A stretch of 64,000 nt of DNA from DATLNM01 sp035536775 (GCA_035536775.1 DATLNM010000022.1:44069-108068); one strand, 5' to 3'. Counted from the stretch's first letter, positions 42,782 to 50,839 are shown. Numbers and translations: made by a program. The notes: generated by a model not told the origin, from the sequence alone.

Positions 42782-43339
42782 TCAGATGATGACCTGAGGG
42801 ATGGGACCGGTGTCCTCTTCGTCGGGCCTCCTGACGGGGACCGCCGGCCTCGACGAGGCGGGCCCCGGCGTCGTAAGCACGGTGAGCGCCCGGTAGAAAC
42901 GCTCGGGCTCTCGCAGGTGCTTGAGCTCTCCCACGACACCTCCCCCGCCACCACTTACCGTGACGTCGCCGTAGCCGAGAGCGCGCCCGACGACGCCTCG
43001 CTCGAACACGACCTGAGCAACGCGGCTGAGCGGGATACTGCGCACGCTTCTCGTGAACCAACCTGAAACCTCGAGGATCCGGTTCGTAGTCAGGACGATC
43101 CGCTCGGCCCACCATGCGAGGACCCGCAAGCCCGCACGGATCACCGCGATGACGACGACCCCACCGACGATCGTGTCGATGAGGTCCGAGCCCGTGTCGG
43201 GGCCGGAGACGTAACCGATGGCCAACGCGCAGAGTGCTACCAGGAAGGCGCCGGCAACGACGGGCACGATCCGGATCGGATGAGGTCGAACCGTCATCAC
43301 CGTGACTTCGTCGGGCCCGATAATCCGTGACGTCTTCAC
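42782..43339 (-). CDS. Bacterial PH-domain (bPH_2) membrane protein
   Basis: 185-aa protein: two adjacent hydrophobic helices (about 25-65) followed by a bPH_2 domain with RIVLTTNRILEVSGWFTRSVRSIPLSRVAQV and LGYGDVTVSGGGGG. YdbS/YdbT-like proteins with this layout are of unknown function in membranes. The start is GTG at 43339, overlapping the isomerase stop (GTGA); ATG at 43360 is an alternative that adds seven residues. Confidence 0.82.
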   Translation of the reverse strand: MKTSRIIGPDEVTVMTVRPHPIRIVPVVAGAFLVALCALAIGYVSGPDTGSDLIDTIVGGVVVIAVIRAGLRVLAWWAERIVLTTNRILEVSGWFTRSVRSIPLSRVAQVVFERGVVGRALGYGDVTVSGGGGGVVGELKHLREPERFYRALTVLTTPGPASSRPAVPVRRPDEEDTGPIPQVII

Positions 43340-44121
43340 GACCCCGAACCCGTCCACCATTCGAGCCACAGCTTGCGCGACGTCCTGAGATGCTCGCGCG
43401 CCCGAGAGAACACCTCGAGGGTGACGGTGCCGTCCCACCCCACACCTTTGAGCTGCCGGACCGCCAGCTTCCAATCGATCGCGCCAGCGCCGAGAGGAAG
43501 ATGGAGATCCTCTGCACCGCCTCGGTTGTCCGAGATGTGTACGTGAGCGAGACGATCACCAAACGCCTCGAGCAAGGCTGCGGTGCGGTTCGGCTCGCCG
43601 AGCCCGAGGCGAAGGTTGGCATGACCTATGTCGAGATGGAACCCGGCATCGGGAACGGCCTCGAACAACGCCGCAAGGTCGTCGACGCCCGAGAACCCCC
43701 GGTCGAGGTTCTCGATCATCAGCCTGATGTTGCGTTGAGACGCGTCCTCGGCGATCGCAGCGATGGCTTCGGCGTTCTGCTTGCGCACGTTGTCCTGGGA
43801 GTGGAGCGGGACACGTTGATCCGGGTGAAGGTTGACCAGCGATACGCCGGCGTCGGCGAAGCAGTCGAAAGCACGCTTGAACATGTCGCGTGCGACCCCT
43901 CGCAACTCTGGGAACGCCGACGCGATCGGGAGGTAATACGCGGTGTGCCCGACGGCGAAGAGACCTAGGTCTCCGAGCAAGCGCTTGATCTCTTTGCCGT
44001 TCGGGAGCCACGCTGCAGGTGGCTCTAGCGTCAGGTCGACGAAATCGAAACGGTCCTCGGCGATCCGGTGGATCTCCTTGATCACCGAGCGCCCCGGGAA
44101 GTTCATCGCACCGACGTACAT
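43336..44121 (-). CDS. Sugar phosphate isomerase/epimerase family protein (AP_endonuc_2 TIM barrel)
   Basis: 261-aa TIM barrel of the xylose-isomerase-like group. Metal-site motifs are IMIENLDRGFSG-like (RLMIENL), GFHLDIGHANLR, LAHVHISDNRGG and the C-terminal TVTLEVFS. Substrates in this family vary widely, so no substrate is assigned. The ATG at 44121 is 38 nt from the divergent nitroreductase start, and its ribosome-binding site GGAGG lies in that gap. Confidence 0.82.
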   Translation of the reverse strand: MYVGAMNFPGRSVIKEIHRIAEDRFDFVDLTLEPPAAWLPNGKEIKRLLGDLGLFAVGHTAYYLPIASAFPELRGVARDMFKRAFDCFADAGVSLVNLHPDQRVPLHSQDNVRKQNAEAIAAIAEDASQRNIRLMIENLDRGFSGVDDLAALFEAVPDAGFHLDIGHANLRLGLGEPNRTAALLEAFGDRLAHVHISDNRGGAEDLHLPLGAGAIDWKLAVRQLKGVGWDGTVTLEVFSRAREHLRTSRKLWLEWWTGSGS

Positions 44122-44159
44122 GTCGCCGATTATCCTCCGGTGGGAAGGAGGAACCCGTT

Positions 44160-44720
44160 ATCGAGACCTACGACGCGATCGTCACGAGGCGATCGGTTCC
44201 CAAAGTCACCGATGTCGCGCCCGGACGCGCCGATATCGAGCGCTTGCTCGCCGCCGCCGTCAGGGCGCCGACGCATCACCTGACTCAGCCGTGGCGCTTC
44301 GTTGTGCTCACCGGCTCGGCTCTCGGAGAGTTTGGAGACGCCTGGGTCCGTGGCGCCGAGCGTGAAGGCAAGGACCCCGAAGGCATCCGCGACAAGGCCT
44401 TGCGCGCCCCTGTCATCATCGCGGTCATCGAGACGCCGAAGACCCACCATGCCCGAGTGCAAGAGATCGAGGAGCACTACGCGACCGGCGCGGCGATCCA
44501 GAACATCCTGCTTGCGGCGCACGCTGCGGGCATGGGGGCGATGCTGCGAACCGGTCCCGCCGCTCACATCCCCGAGGTTCTGGAACACCTGGGGGTCGAT
44601 CCGGACGAGCTCGTCGCGGGTTACATCTATCTGGGCTACCCACCCGAGGATCAAACGGACCGCCCGCTGACAAGACGTACCGATCCGGCGGAGCTGACGA
44701 CGTGGCGGGGGTTCCCCTGA
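44160..44720 (+). CDS. Nitroreductase-family FMN protein, apparent ATC start
   Basis: 186-aa flavin protein. The family N-terminus (YDAIVTRRSVPKVTDVAPGRADIERLL, with the FMN-phosphate-binding RRS) and APTHHLTQPWRF are both coding, but no ATG, GTG or TTG lies in frame before them. An AAGGAGG site at 44145-44151 is 8 nt before ATC at 44160, a rare start codon; GTT at 44157 is the only other candidate. A TTG at 44244 would remove the RRS motif. The gene diverges from the isomerase gene and its stop overlaps the HAD gene (TGATG). Confidence 0.8.
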   Translation: METYDAIVTRRSVPKVTDVAPGRADIERLLAAAVRAPTHHLTQPWRFVVLTGSALGEFGDAWVRGAEREGKDPEGIRDKALRAPVIIAVIETPKTHHARVQEIEEHYATGAAIQNILLAAHAAGMGAMLRTGPAAHIPEVLEHLGVDPDELVAGYIYLGYPPEDQTDRPLTRRTDPAELTTWRGFP

Positions 44721-45562
44721 TGCCGCTGCGCCGGAACCGGGGCCCAACCAAAGCGGCGTTCTTCGACCTCGATCGGACGCTGATCCCCGGGTCGAGCCTG
44801 TTCCTGCTCGCCCGCGGGGCGTACGAGCGCGACATGTTCAGGGTGCGCGACCTCCTCAGGTTCGCGTGGGCACAGGCGATGTTCCGGCTGCGCGGCGAGC
44901 AGAAGAAGAACATGGAGCGTTCGCAGCAGTCCTCGCTCGATTTCGTAGCGGGACGCTCCCAAGCCGAGCTGGTCTCGTGGGGACGCGAGATCGCGGAAGA
45001 GCGCATCCTGCCCCTCGTCTACGCGGACATCGTCCGTGTCATCGAGAACCATCAGGAGCGCGGCGAGCTCACGTTCCTAGTGACCGCAGCCCCCATCGAA
45101 CTGGCGCAGACGATCGCGGAGGCGCTCGGGATGACCGGCGCGGTCGCGACCGTGTCGGAGGTCGACACAGCCGGCAACTACACCGGACGTATCGAGGGCG
45201 AGATCATGCACGGCCCCGAGAAGTCGAAGGCGGTCGCGGAGATGGCCGCCGCCCATAACCTTGACCTCGACGAATGCGCGGCGTACTCGGACTCGATGAA
45301 CGACCTCCCGCTGCTGGAATCCGTCGGCCACCCTCACGTGGTGAATCCCGAGCACGAGCTGAAGCGCATCGCCATGGTCCGGGGCTGGCCGGTACACGAG
45401 TTGAGGACGCGCCGGCGCTTGCTCCTGGTGGGGATCCCCGCAGGTCTCGGGGGCGTGACGCTGTTCGTGTCGGGCCTCTCGCTCGGAGCATGGCTCGAGC
45501 GTCGGCGGGCTAGACGAGCGGGCGGACCTCTCGAGCGAACCGCTCGGCGCTTTCGACTATGA
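44720..45562 (+). CDS. HAD-superfamily phosphatase (SerB/CicA-like), C-terminal membrane anchor
   Basis: 280-aa HAD-IB hydrolase with motif I FFDLDRTLIPGSS (DxDxT), motif II-like FLVTAAP and motif III/IV GPEKSKAVAEMAAAHNLDLDE and YSDSMNDLPLLE. The closest character is to the CicA/SerB group acting on phosphorylated small molecules or phospholipids. A C-terminal hydrophobic helix (about 237-256) and basic tail suggest membrane anchoring. The ATG at 44720 overlaps the nitroreductase stop, with a GGCGGGGG site upstream. Its last 53 nt overlap the convergent LLM gene. Confidence 0.85.
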   Translation: MPLRRNRGPTKAAFFDLDRTLIPGSSLFLLARGAYERDMFRVRDLLRFAWAQAMFRLRGEQKKNMERSQQSSLDFVAGRSQAELVSWGREIAEERILPLVYADIVRVIENHQERGELTFLVTAAPIELAQTIAEALGMTGAVATVSEVDTAGNYTGRIEGEIMHGPEKSKAVAEMAAAHNLDLDECAAYSDSMNDLPLLESVGHPHVVNPEHELKRIAMVRGWPVHELRTRRRLLLVGIPAGLGGVTLFVSGLSLGAWLERRRARRAGGPLERTARRFRL

Positions 45563-46451
45563 CCGGCGGGGGCCCGTAGACGATCAGGTCGATCATCGAG
45601 ACGCCGGCATCCCGCAGGCGCACCAGGTTCTCCGCGATTGCCTCCGGTGGCCCCGTGAATGGCAGCTTCGGGTTGGGCGCGTCCGAGAACCACAACAGAT
45701 GCTGAAGCATGAGCACGAAGTCGTCGCCCGAGCGACCTTCTTTCTCGAGCAGGCTTTGCATGACTTCGATGCGCGCTAAGAGAGCGTCGATCCCACTGCC
45801 CTGCCCGCGTCCGGTAACGACAGCCCATCCGTCACCGATGCGCGCTGCGCGCGCCAGCGCAGCATCGCTGTGGCCCCCGACGATCAGCGGGATCCCGGAC
45901 GCGCCGCCGGTCGGCGCCGGCAAGAATCCCGACTCGGGCCACCGATAAGAGTCGCCTTCGAAGGACGAGGACGCACCCGACCAGATCGTCCTAAGCGCCT
46001 CGATGTATTCGTCGAGACGAGCACCACGCCGCTCGTACGGCACGCCGAGCGCGTCGAACTCCTCGCGCATCCACCCTGCGCCGATCCCGAGCACGAGCCG
46101 CCCCGGCGCGAAGTTCTCGATCGATGCGAGCGCTTTCGCCAAGACGATGGGATGGCGGTACGCGCCGATCAGCACACCTGTTCCGATCTTCACCCGCTCG
46201 GTCGCGCCGGCGAGCACACCGAACAGCGCGAGCGGATCGAAGAACGGATCGTTCGCACTCATCGCGTAGCTGCCATCGCGGCTATAGGGATAGAGCGACT
46301 CGAGATCGACGGGTGTGAACAGATGATCGAAGCACCACACCGAATCGAAGCCGAGCTCCTCCGCAGTGCGCGCAACCGCCAGGATGCCCTCCGCGGTCGC
46401 GGCCGGTTGCGCGCTCGGAAGATGCAGCCCGATCTCCACGGGGCGTGTCAT
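45510..46451 (-). CDS. LLM-class (luciferase-like) F420-dependent oxidoreductase
   Basis: 313-aa (beta/alpha)8 oxidoreductase: N-terminal VEIGLHLPS, then FDHLFTP, VKIGTGVLIGAYRHPIVLAKALASIENFAPGRLVLGIGAGWMREEFDALG and PLIVGGHSDAALARAARIGDGW. The IGAGW and HP motifs are typical of the actinobacterial F420-using branch; the substrate is unknown. It is preceded by the DUF3592-type gene (4-nt ATGA overlap), so they are coupled. Its 3' end overlaps the HAD phosphatase gene by 53 nt in convergent orientation. Confidence 0.88.
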   Translation of the reverse strand: MTRPVEIGLHLPSAQPAATAEGILAVARTAEELGFDSVWCFDHLFTPVDLESLYPYSRDGSYAMSANDPFFDPLALFGVLAGATERVKIGTGVLIGAYRHPIVLAKALASIENFAPGRLVLGIGAGWMREEFDALGVPYERRGARLDEYIEALRTIWSGASSSFEGDSYRWPESGFLPAPTGGASGIPLIVGGHSDAALARAARIGDGWAVVTGRGQGSGIDALLARIEVMQSLLEKEGRSGDDFVLMLQHLLWFSDAPNPKLPFTGPPEAIAENLVRLRDAGVSMIDLIVYGPPPVIVESAERFAREVRPLV

Positions 46452-47092
46452 ACCGAGGATTCCGATTCAGGGATAGGCGGAACAACGCGGTCGCGCCCAG
46501 CAACAACGGGAACGATCCCGAGGATGATGAGCGCCCCGCCCGTATAGACGAACTCACGACATTCGCAGTCCTCCGAGAATGACGCGGCCGCGATGAGCAA
46601 TCCCAGGATCGCAAGCGCCACGGGCCACCGACGACGCTTCCACCCCCCGGCCTGCCACGCCTTGAGGACCCCCGCCGTACCGAGGACGAGAAGAACGATG
46701 CCGACGATGAGATAACCCATCCCTTCTGTTTCGAAAGGGCAGTCCGTGAACCCGGCATTAGTGAGGTCATCGGGGTCGTAAAGGACGGGGACGTCGTCCC
46801 CGATGGATAGATCCTCGGGCTCTCCGCACCACGGCAGCGAGACCTCTTCCGGAAGACCGATGTCAGACGTGTACAGGACGTCCAGGATCGCGTACCGAGA
46901 CGAATACCTGCCGCCGGTCTTGATGGTCTTGTCGATGACTGTCCCGGTCGCCGGCACACCGTGATCGAGCAGAGCGCTCCCGTCGCGCGCCTCCGCTGTC
47001 GGCCCAATAGTCAACGCCATCCCCACGACGAGGAGTATGGGACCCAGGAACCCCCCGATCGCTCCGATGAGGCCCGAGCTCTTTCTAACCAC
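46448..47092 (-). CDS. DUF3592-type membrane protein
   Basis: 214-aa protein: an N-terminal helix (about 9-27), an extracytoplasmic DUF3592-like domain (GVPATGTVIDKTIKTGGRYSSRYAILDVLY... GDDVPVLYDPDDLTNAGF) and three C-terminal helices. Function is unknown. The start is GTG at 47092 with a strong AGGAGG site 4 nt upstream (an in-frame upstream start has no ribosome-binding site). Its stop overlaps the LLM gene start. Confidence 0.78.
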   Translation of the reverse strand: MVRKSSGLIGAIGGFLGPILLVVGMALTIGPTAEARDGSALLDHGVPATGTVIDKTIKTGGRYSSRYAILDVLYTSDIGLPEEVSLPWCGEPEDLSIGDDVPVLYDPDDLTNAGFTDCPFETEGMGYLIVGIVLLVLGTAGVLKAWQAGGWKRRRWPVALAILGLLIAAASFSEDCECREFVYTGGALIILGIVPVVAGRDRVVPPIPESESSV

Positions 47093-47145
47093 GGATCCTC
47101 CTAATGGATCGCTGAGAGTCGCCGAATCTTTCCACGGATGCCCCT

Positions 47146-47175
47146 TTGACAGGCATCTATGGCAAACGGTCAACT
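47146..47175 (+). promoter_or_regulatory. Candidate promoter of the AAC(2')-like gene
   Basis: A perfect -35 TTGACA (47146-47151) is followed 18 bp later by a weak -10 TCAACT (47170-47175). The coding start GTG at 47182 is 6 nt beyond it, again pointing to a leaderless mRNA. Confidence 0.4.
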
Positions 47176-47181
47176 CCCTCG

Positions 47182-47715
47182 GTGGCTATCTTGCGCGCCG
47201 CGACGACGGCAGAGCTCACCCCCGCAACCCTGGCGGACATCCGCGCGCTCCTCCTTGCGGCATTCGAGAACGACTTTCCAGAGGAGGACTGGGAGCACAC
47301 CATCGGCGGCGTGCACTTCATCGTGGAGGAAGAGGGATCCGTTGTGGCGCATGCGTCGGTGGTCCCCCGAGTCCTCGAGGTCGACTCCCGCCCGTTGCGA
47401 ACCGGCTACGTCGAGGGGGTCGCCACCGACCCCGCGCACCAGAGGAAGAGATTCGCCTCACTGGCGATGACGGCCGTTTCGGAACACATCGGCGGTCAGT
47501 ACGAGATGGGTGCTTTGGGCACCGACCTCTTCAGCTTCTATGAGCGCTTCGGATGGGAGCGTTGGCGCGGTCCCACCTACGTCCGCCGCGCCGACGGTCT
47601 GTTCCACTCCAAAGACGAAGAGGGTTACGTCATGGTGCTGCGTTGCGAGGCGACCGAGGACCTCGACCTCTCCGCGCCCATCTCGTGCGAGGAACGCTCC
47701 GGCGACGACTGGTAA
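47182..47715 (+). CDS. GNAT acetyltransferase resembling aminoglycoside 2'-N-acetyltransferase AAC(2')-I
   Basis: 177-aa GNAT protein, close in length to mycobacterial AAC(2')-Ic (181 aa). The conserved blocks match in order: an early ADIRALLLAAFENDFPEEDWEHTIGG, AHASVV, LRTGYVEGVATDP, then GALGTDLFSFYERFGWERWRGPTYVRR, a DEEGYVMVL segment and a C-terminal CEERSGDDW. AAC(2')-I enzymes acetylate the 2' amine of aminoglycosides and may have other cellular substrates. There is no Shine-Dalgarno; the GTG at 47182 is chosen because the family N-terminus starts there. Resistance is not demonstrated. Confidence 0.8.
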   Translation: MAILRAATTAELTPATLADIRALLLAAFENDFPEEDWEHTIGGVHFIVEEEGSVVAHASVVPRVLEVDSRPLRTGYVEGVATDPAHQRKRFASLAMTAVSEHIGGQYEMGALGTDLFSFYERFGWERWRGPTYVRRADGLFHSKDEEGYVMVLRCEATEDLDLSAPISCEERSGDDW

Positions 47716-47724
47716 GCGCATCGG

Positions 47725-47752
47725 TTGACATATTCCTATATCAGCATATATC
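47725..47752 (+). promoter_or_regulatory. Promoter of the arsR-SRPBCC operon (leaderless)
   Basis: TTGACA (47725-47730) and TATATC (47747-47752) are 16 bp apart, the best promoter match in the window. The ATG of the ArsR gene follows 8 nt after the -10. The AT-rich spacer contains ATAT-type inverted repeats that could bind the regulator. Confidence 0.65.
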
Positions 47753-47760
47753 TTCTTCGC

Positions 47761-48117
47761 ATGGCGCGCGCAGCAACAACGACGGATGCGTTCAATGCGG
47801 TGGCGGAGCCCCGACGCCGGCAGATCGTCGACGTCCTCGCCGGCGGTGAGCGTCCGGTAAACGACCTCGTCGCGGTTCTCGGACTCCCCCAGCCCCAGGT
47901 CTCCAAGCACCTGAAGGTCCTACGTGAGGTCGGCGTCGTCAATGTCCGTGAAGAGGGCCGCCAGCGCGTCTACCGGCTCAACGGCGACTCCCTCAAACCC
48001 ATCCACGACTGGGTCAAGAACTACGAGCGCATGTGGACCGAGCGATTCGAAGCACTGGACGAGGTACTGGAAGAGTTGAAGCGAGAGGAGGAGGCAGATG
48101 GTGGTAGCGACAAGTAG
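47761..48117 (+). CDS. ArsR-family transcriptional regulator
   Basis: 118-aa winged-helix repressor: FNAVAEPRRRQIVDVLAGGERPVNDLVAVLGLPQPQVSKHLKVLREVGVVNVREEGRQRVYRLN. No metal-binding cysteine motif is seen. It forms the standard pair with the SRPBCC protein gene, whose ATG overlaps its last codons. The ATG at 47761 sits 8 nt after a TATATC box, so the mRNA is probably leaderless; an upstream in-frame start inside the promoter is rejected. Confidence 0.92.
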   Translation: MARAATTTDAFNAVAEPRRRQIVDVLAGGERPVNDLVAVLGLPQPQVSKHLKVLREVGVVNVREEGRQRVYRLNGDSLKPIHDWVKNYERMWTERFEALDEVLEELKREEEADGGSDK

Positions 48118-48595
48118 CGGCACGGCCAAGGTGACGCTTCCGGCCGACGATCAGATCTTGATCACCCGGGAGTTCGCCGCTCCGAAGCACCTGGTCTACA
48201 AGGCGATCACGACACCCGACTTGATCAAGCGGTGGTGGAACGCGAAGCGCGGCGAAGTCACCGTCGCGGAGATCGACCTGAGCGTTGGCGGAAAGTGGCG
48301 CCAAGTGATGGTGACCCCTGATGGCTTCGAGGTCGGCTTTCACGGTGAGTACCGGGAGATCGTCCCGAACGAGCGCATCGTCTCGACCGAGGTCTACGAA
48401 GGCGCGCCCGGCGGAGACGAGGGTGGCTCACTCAATACAGTGACGCTCACCGAACACGACGGTCGCACCACGATGACGGTTCTCTGCACATACCCCAGCC
48501 ACGAGATCCGCGACATGGTCATCGAGTCCGGCATGGAAGCCGGCATGCAAGACGCCTACGACCTCCTAGAGGAAGTCGCCGTCTCCCTCGCCTGA
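48098..48595 (+). CDS. SRPBCC (AHSA1-like) protein
   Basis: 165-aa START/AHSA1-type hydrophobic-ligand-binding protein (ILITREFAAPKHLVYKAITTPDLIKRWW... GGKWRQVMVTPDG... FHGEYREIVPNERIVSTEVY). The gene overlaps the end of arsR by 20 nt, the usual ArsR-AHSA1 pairing. The natural ligand is unknown. The unit ends at an intrinsic terminator. Confidence 0.88.
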   Translation: MVVATSSGTAKVTLPADDQILITREFAAPKHLVYKAITTPDLIKRWWNAKRGEVTVAEIDLSVGGKWRQVMVTPDGFEVGFHGEYREIVPNERIVSTEVYEGAPGGDEGGSLNTVTLTEHDGRTTMTVLCTYPSHEIRDMVIESGMEAGMQDAYDLLEEVAVSLA

Positions 48596-48612
48596 GCGAC
48601 TCTAGGAGAAAG

Positions 48613-48648
48613 ACCCCGGCCACAGAAGCTCGTGGTCCGGGGTTTTTC
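48613..48648 (+). terminator. Intrinsic terminator of the arsR operon
   Basis: An ACCCCGGcCAC / GTGGtCCGGGGT stem with a loop of about 8 nt is followed by TTTTC. It lies 17 nt past the SRPBCC stop. Confidence 0.85.
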
Positions 48649-48682
48649 TAGTGCAGGGACGAGGGAGAACGCTCCGACGGCT

Positions 48683-49483
48683 CTACCCCGTCGCCAACTC
48701 ACGGTCGGTGTCGGCGGCGACGTCTTCGGACCACAGGTGGAGCCCCAACCAGGCCCAGCCGGTCGCGAGGGCTCCGACCCCTACCAGTGCGGCCGTCGGG
48801 CCTGAGTCGAAGCCCAGCAGAGTACCGACGAGACCAACGAGAAAAGCCCCGACGAGCCCGGCGATCCCGAGCGCCAGCGGACCGCGGGGAACGACGCCGC
48901 TTCGGATCGTCCCGACGAAGAATGACCCGAGCCCCACGAAGATCGCCAGCAGCCCGACGAGGGCGCCGGGAGCGAACCACAGCGAACTACTGACCACCAC
49001 GGCGACGAAACCGACGATCGCGACGCGAGTCCCTAGCCGCCCATAAGGAACAAGCTTTCCTCGAACCCGCAGGTAAAGCGCAACCAGGCTCATCGCGAAC
49101 AACGCCAGGAAGGACAACGACACTTCGGCGAACATGCCGTGGCTGTATGACTCCGACATCTGCTCATAGATGAGGCTTCCACCGAGACCCAAAGCTCCAA
49201 CTATCCCGGCAAGGCCCGCGTACCTGGTGAATGTGGTTGGCACTCCAACTCCCTTCGATTCAGCCCACGCCCCCACGACAACTTCAGGGGGGCCGAAGTC
49301 TTCGATCGCCCGTTGGGCCGCCTCGCCCGGCGTCAGCCCGAGAATGCGGTAATGCTCCGCGGCATCCTCGAGGTGGCCGCACATCTCTTCGGCAAGCCGC
49401 CGCCGGAGTGATGCTCGGCCGACGAGGTTGGGCTCCAGCAGCGCGACGAACGTTTCGATGGATCCACCGGCATCACTAGCCAC
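48683..49483 (-). CDS. HAAS-domain membrane protein (PadR partner)
   Basis: 266-aa protein with an N-terminal HAAS/permease-prefix domain (SLRRRLAEEMCGHLEDAAEHYRILGLTPGEAAQRAIEDFGPPEVVV) followed by five to six hydrophobic helices. Such proteins are commonly encoded with PadR regulators and are thought to act in envelope-stress or sporulation-type signalling. The start is GTG at 49483, overlapping the padR stop by 8 nt, so the pair is one operon. Confidence 0.85.
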   Translation of the reverse strand: MASDAGGSIETFVALLEPNLVGRASLRRRLAEEMCGHLEDAAEHYRILGLTPGEAAQRAIEDFGPPEVVVGAWAESKGVGVPTTFTRYAGLAGIVGALGLGGSLIYEQMSESYSHGMFAEVSLSFLALFAMSLVALYLRVRGKLVPYGRLGTRVAIVGFVAVVVSSSLWFAPGALVGLLAIFVGLGSFFVGTIRSGVVPRGPLALGIAGLVGAFLVGLVGTLLGFDSGPTAALVGVGALATGWAWLGLHLWSEDVAADTDRELATG

Positions 49484-49802
49484 CGGCGCCCTCCAAGACT
49501 GAGGTGACCGCGTTGCGAAAACCGGTCCACTCGTCGCGCTTGGCAGCGAGGGCCTTGCGCCCCGAACGCGTCAGCTCGTAGACGCGCCGCCTCCGCCCCG
49601 CGTTCTCGTCCCAGCGGCTCGACAGGTAGCCGAGTCGTTCCAGGCGATGAAGGGCCGGGTACACGCTGCCTTCGGGAAGGTCGAACTCACCTTGGCTGCG
49701 GCGCCGCAGCTCCTCGATGATGGCGTAGCCATGGAGCGGGCCCTGCTCCACGACGGCCATGACGAGCGGATCCAAGTGTCCCTTGATCAGTTCGCTTCCC
49801 AT
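49476..49802 (-). CDS. PadR-family transcriptional regulator
   Basis: 108-aa winged-helix repressor: MAVVEQGPLHGYAIIEELRRRSQGEFDLPEGSVYPALHRLERLGYLSSRWDENAGRRRRVYELT. PadR proteins bind near their own promoters. The ATG at 49802 follows a TAGGAT -10 box by 8 nt, and the promoter carries three CCTAGG-type elements, suggesting autoregulation of padR and the downstream HAAS gene. Confidence 0.92.
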   Translation of the reverse strand: MGSELIKGHLDPLVMAVVEQGPLHGYAIIEELRRRSQGEFDLPEGSVYPALHRLERLGYLSSRWDENAGRRRRVYELTRSGRKALAAKRDEWTGFRNAVTSVLEGAGG

Positions 49803-49803
49803 A

Positions 49804-49839
49804 CCTAGACATCCTAGGCTTAGAACCCCTAGGCGTCAA
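49804..49839 (-). promoter_or_regulatory. padR promoter with CCTAGG operator elements
   Basis: On the minus strand TTGACG (49839-49834) and TAGGAT (49816-49811) are 17 bp apart, 8 nt before the ATG. CCTAGG occurs at 49828-49833 and 49813-49818, and a CCTAGA variant at 49804-49809. The first two form a palindrome around the spacer, a likely PadR site. Confidence 0.55.
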
Positions 49840-49912
49840 CGGGCTGCAACCCGTCCCTGACCTGATCTTTGGTAGACACCTCCCCAAATCAGGATTCCTA
49901 AGGGGGACCGGA

Positions 49913-50407
49913 ATGAGAAAAGCGACGGGGACCGTGCTCGCGTTCGTTTTGACAGCCGCAGCTATGGGTGCGACGGGGCTCGGGCCGGCTTCCTCACAGG
50001 AACCAGGTCCAGAAACATTCACCCTTTGCGCGCAGGAGCAATCCGGATTCGATCGCTCTATCGACGTAGGGAAAAGAGACTTCTCACCGGGTGACTACAC
50101 AGTCAGCGTGAAGCCTTTGCTCGACCCGGAAACCGGCGACCGCAAAGGTCAGTTGGTGTCGACCTTCACTTTCGTCAAACCGATCGGGAAGAACGATGGG
50201 CGAGGATACGTCGAGGGAACCTACGAGCTCGAGACCGGCAAGATCACCTTCTACGGCTCCTTCAAGTTCTCAGATGAGGCCGTCGTCTTCGCGATCACGG
50301 GAGGAAACGGCGCATACTCGAACGTCGGAGGAACAGTCAGCGACAGCAGCGGCCGATGCGACGGAGAGCGTGGCGGTCTATTTCAATTCGAGGTGATACA
50401 TGACTAG
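49913..50407 (+). CDS. Secreted beta-barrel-like protein (allene oxide cyclase-like fold)
   Basis: 164-aa exported protein: signal peptide (about 1-28) and a mostly beta domain containing the motif VVFAITGGNGAYSNVGGTVSD, which resembles the TGGTGAY-type motif of the allene-oxide-cyclase/dirigent-like barrels found in actinobacteria. Two cysteines (FTLCAQ near the start, GRCDGE near the end) might pair outside the cell. The substrate is unknown. It stands alone on the plus strand between two divergent regulator modules. Confidence 0.72.
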   Translation: MRKATGTVLAFVLTAAAMGATGLGPASSQEPGPETFTLCAQEQSGFDRSIDVGKRDFSPGDYTVSVKPLLDPETGDRKGQLVSTFTFVKPIGKNDGRGYVEGTYELETGKITFYGSFKFSDEAVVFAITGGNGAYSNVGGTVSDSSGRCDGERGGLFQFEVIHD

Positions 50408-50839
50408 CTAACTCTCCTGAGGCTGGCCGTGGTTGATCATCCATCCGACGCCGAACTTGTCCTTCAGGCTGCCGAAGTAATCGCCCCACACTTGGTCGGC
50501 GATCGGCATCTCGATATCTGCACCGTCGGATAGCGCGCTGAAGATCTTGTCGGCCTCTTCACGGCTCTCGGGATGGAGCGAGATGTAGTTGTTGTTCCCC
50601 TGCCGCACCTCTTGACCCATCGAACGAAGCGCGTCGCTCGCCATCAGGGTGTTGTCCTCGCCGATCGGAAGCGAGATGTGCATCATCTTGTTCTCGTCTT
50701 CCGCGGGGATAGTGACGCCTTCCATCGGGAGATCCTTGAACCTCACCACAGAGGAGAACTCCCCCCCGAAAACGGACTTGTAGAACTCGAACGCCTCTTC
50801 CGCGTTACCGTCGAAATTGAGATACGGATTGACCTTCAC
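50408..50839 (-). CDS. VOC-family (glyoxalase/PhnB-like) protein
   Basis: 143-aa VOC protein of the PhnB type: NPYLNFDGNAEEAFEFYKSVFGGEFSSVVRF, then MMHISLPIGEDNTLMASD and MPIADQVWGDYFGSLKDKFGVGWMINHGQP. The metal and ligand are unknown. Its ATG meets the stop of the 302-aa VOC gene (1-nt overlap), so the two are co-translated. Confidence 0.85.
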   Translation of the reverse strand: MKVNPYLNFDGNAEEAFEFYKSVFGGEFSSVVRFKDLPMEGVTIPAEDENKMMHISLPIGEDNTLMASDALRSMGQEVRQGNNNYISLHPESREEADKIFSALSDGADIEMPIADQVWGDYFGSLKDKFGVGWMINHGQPQES

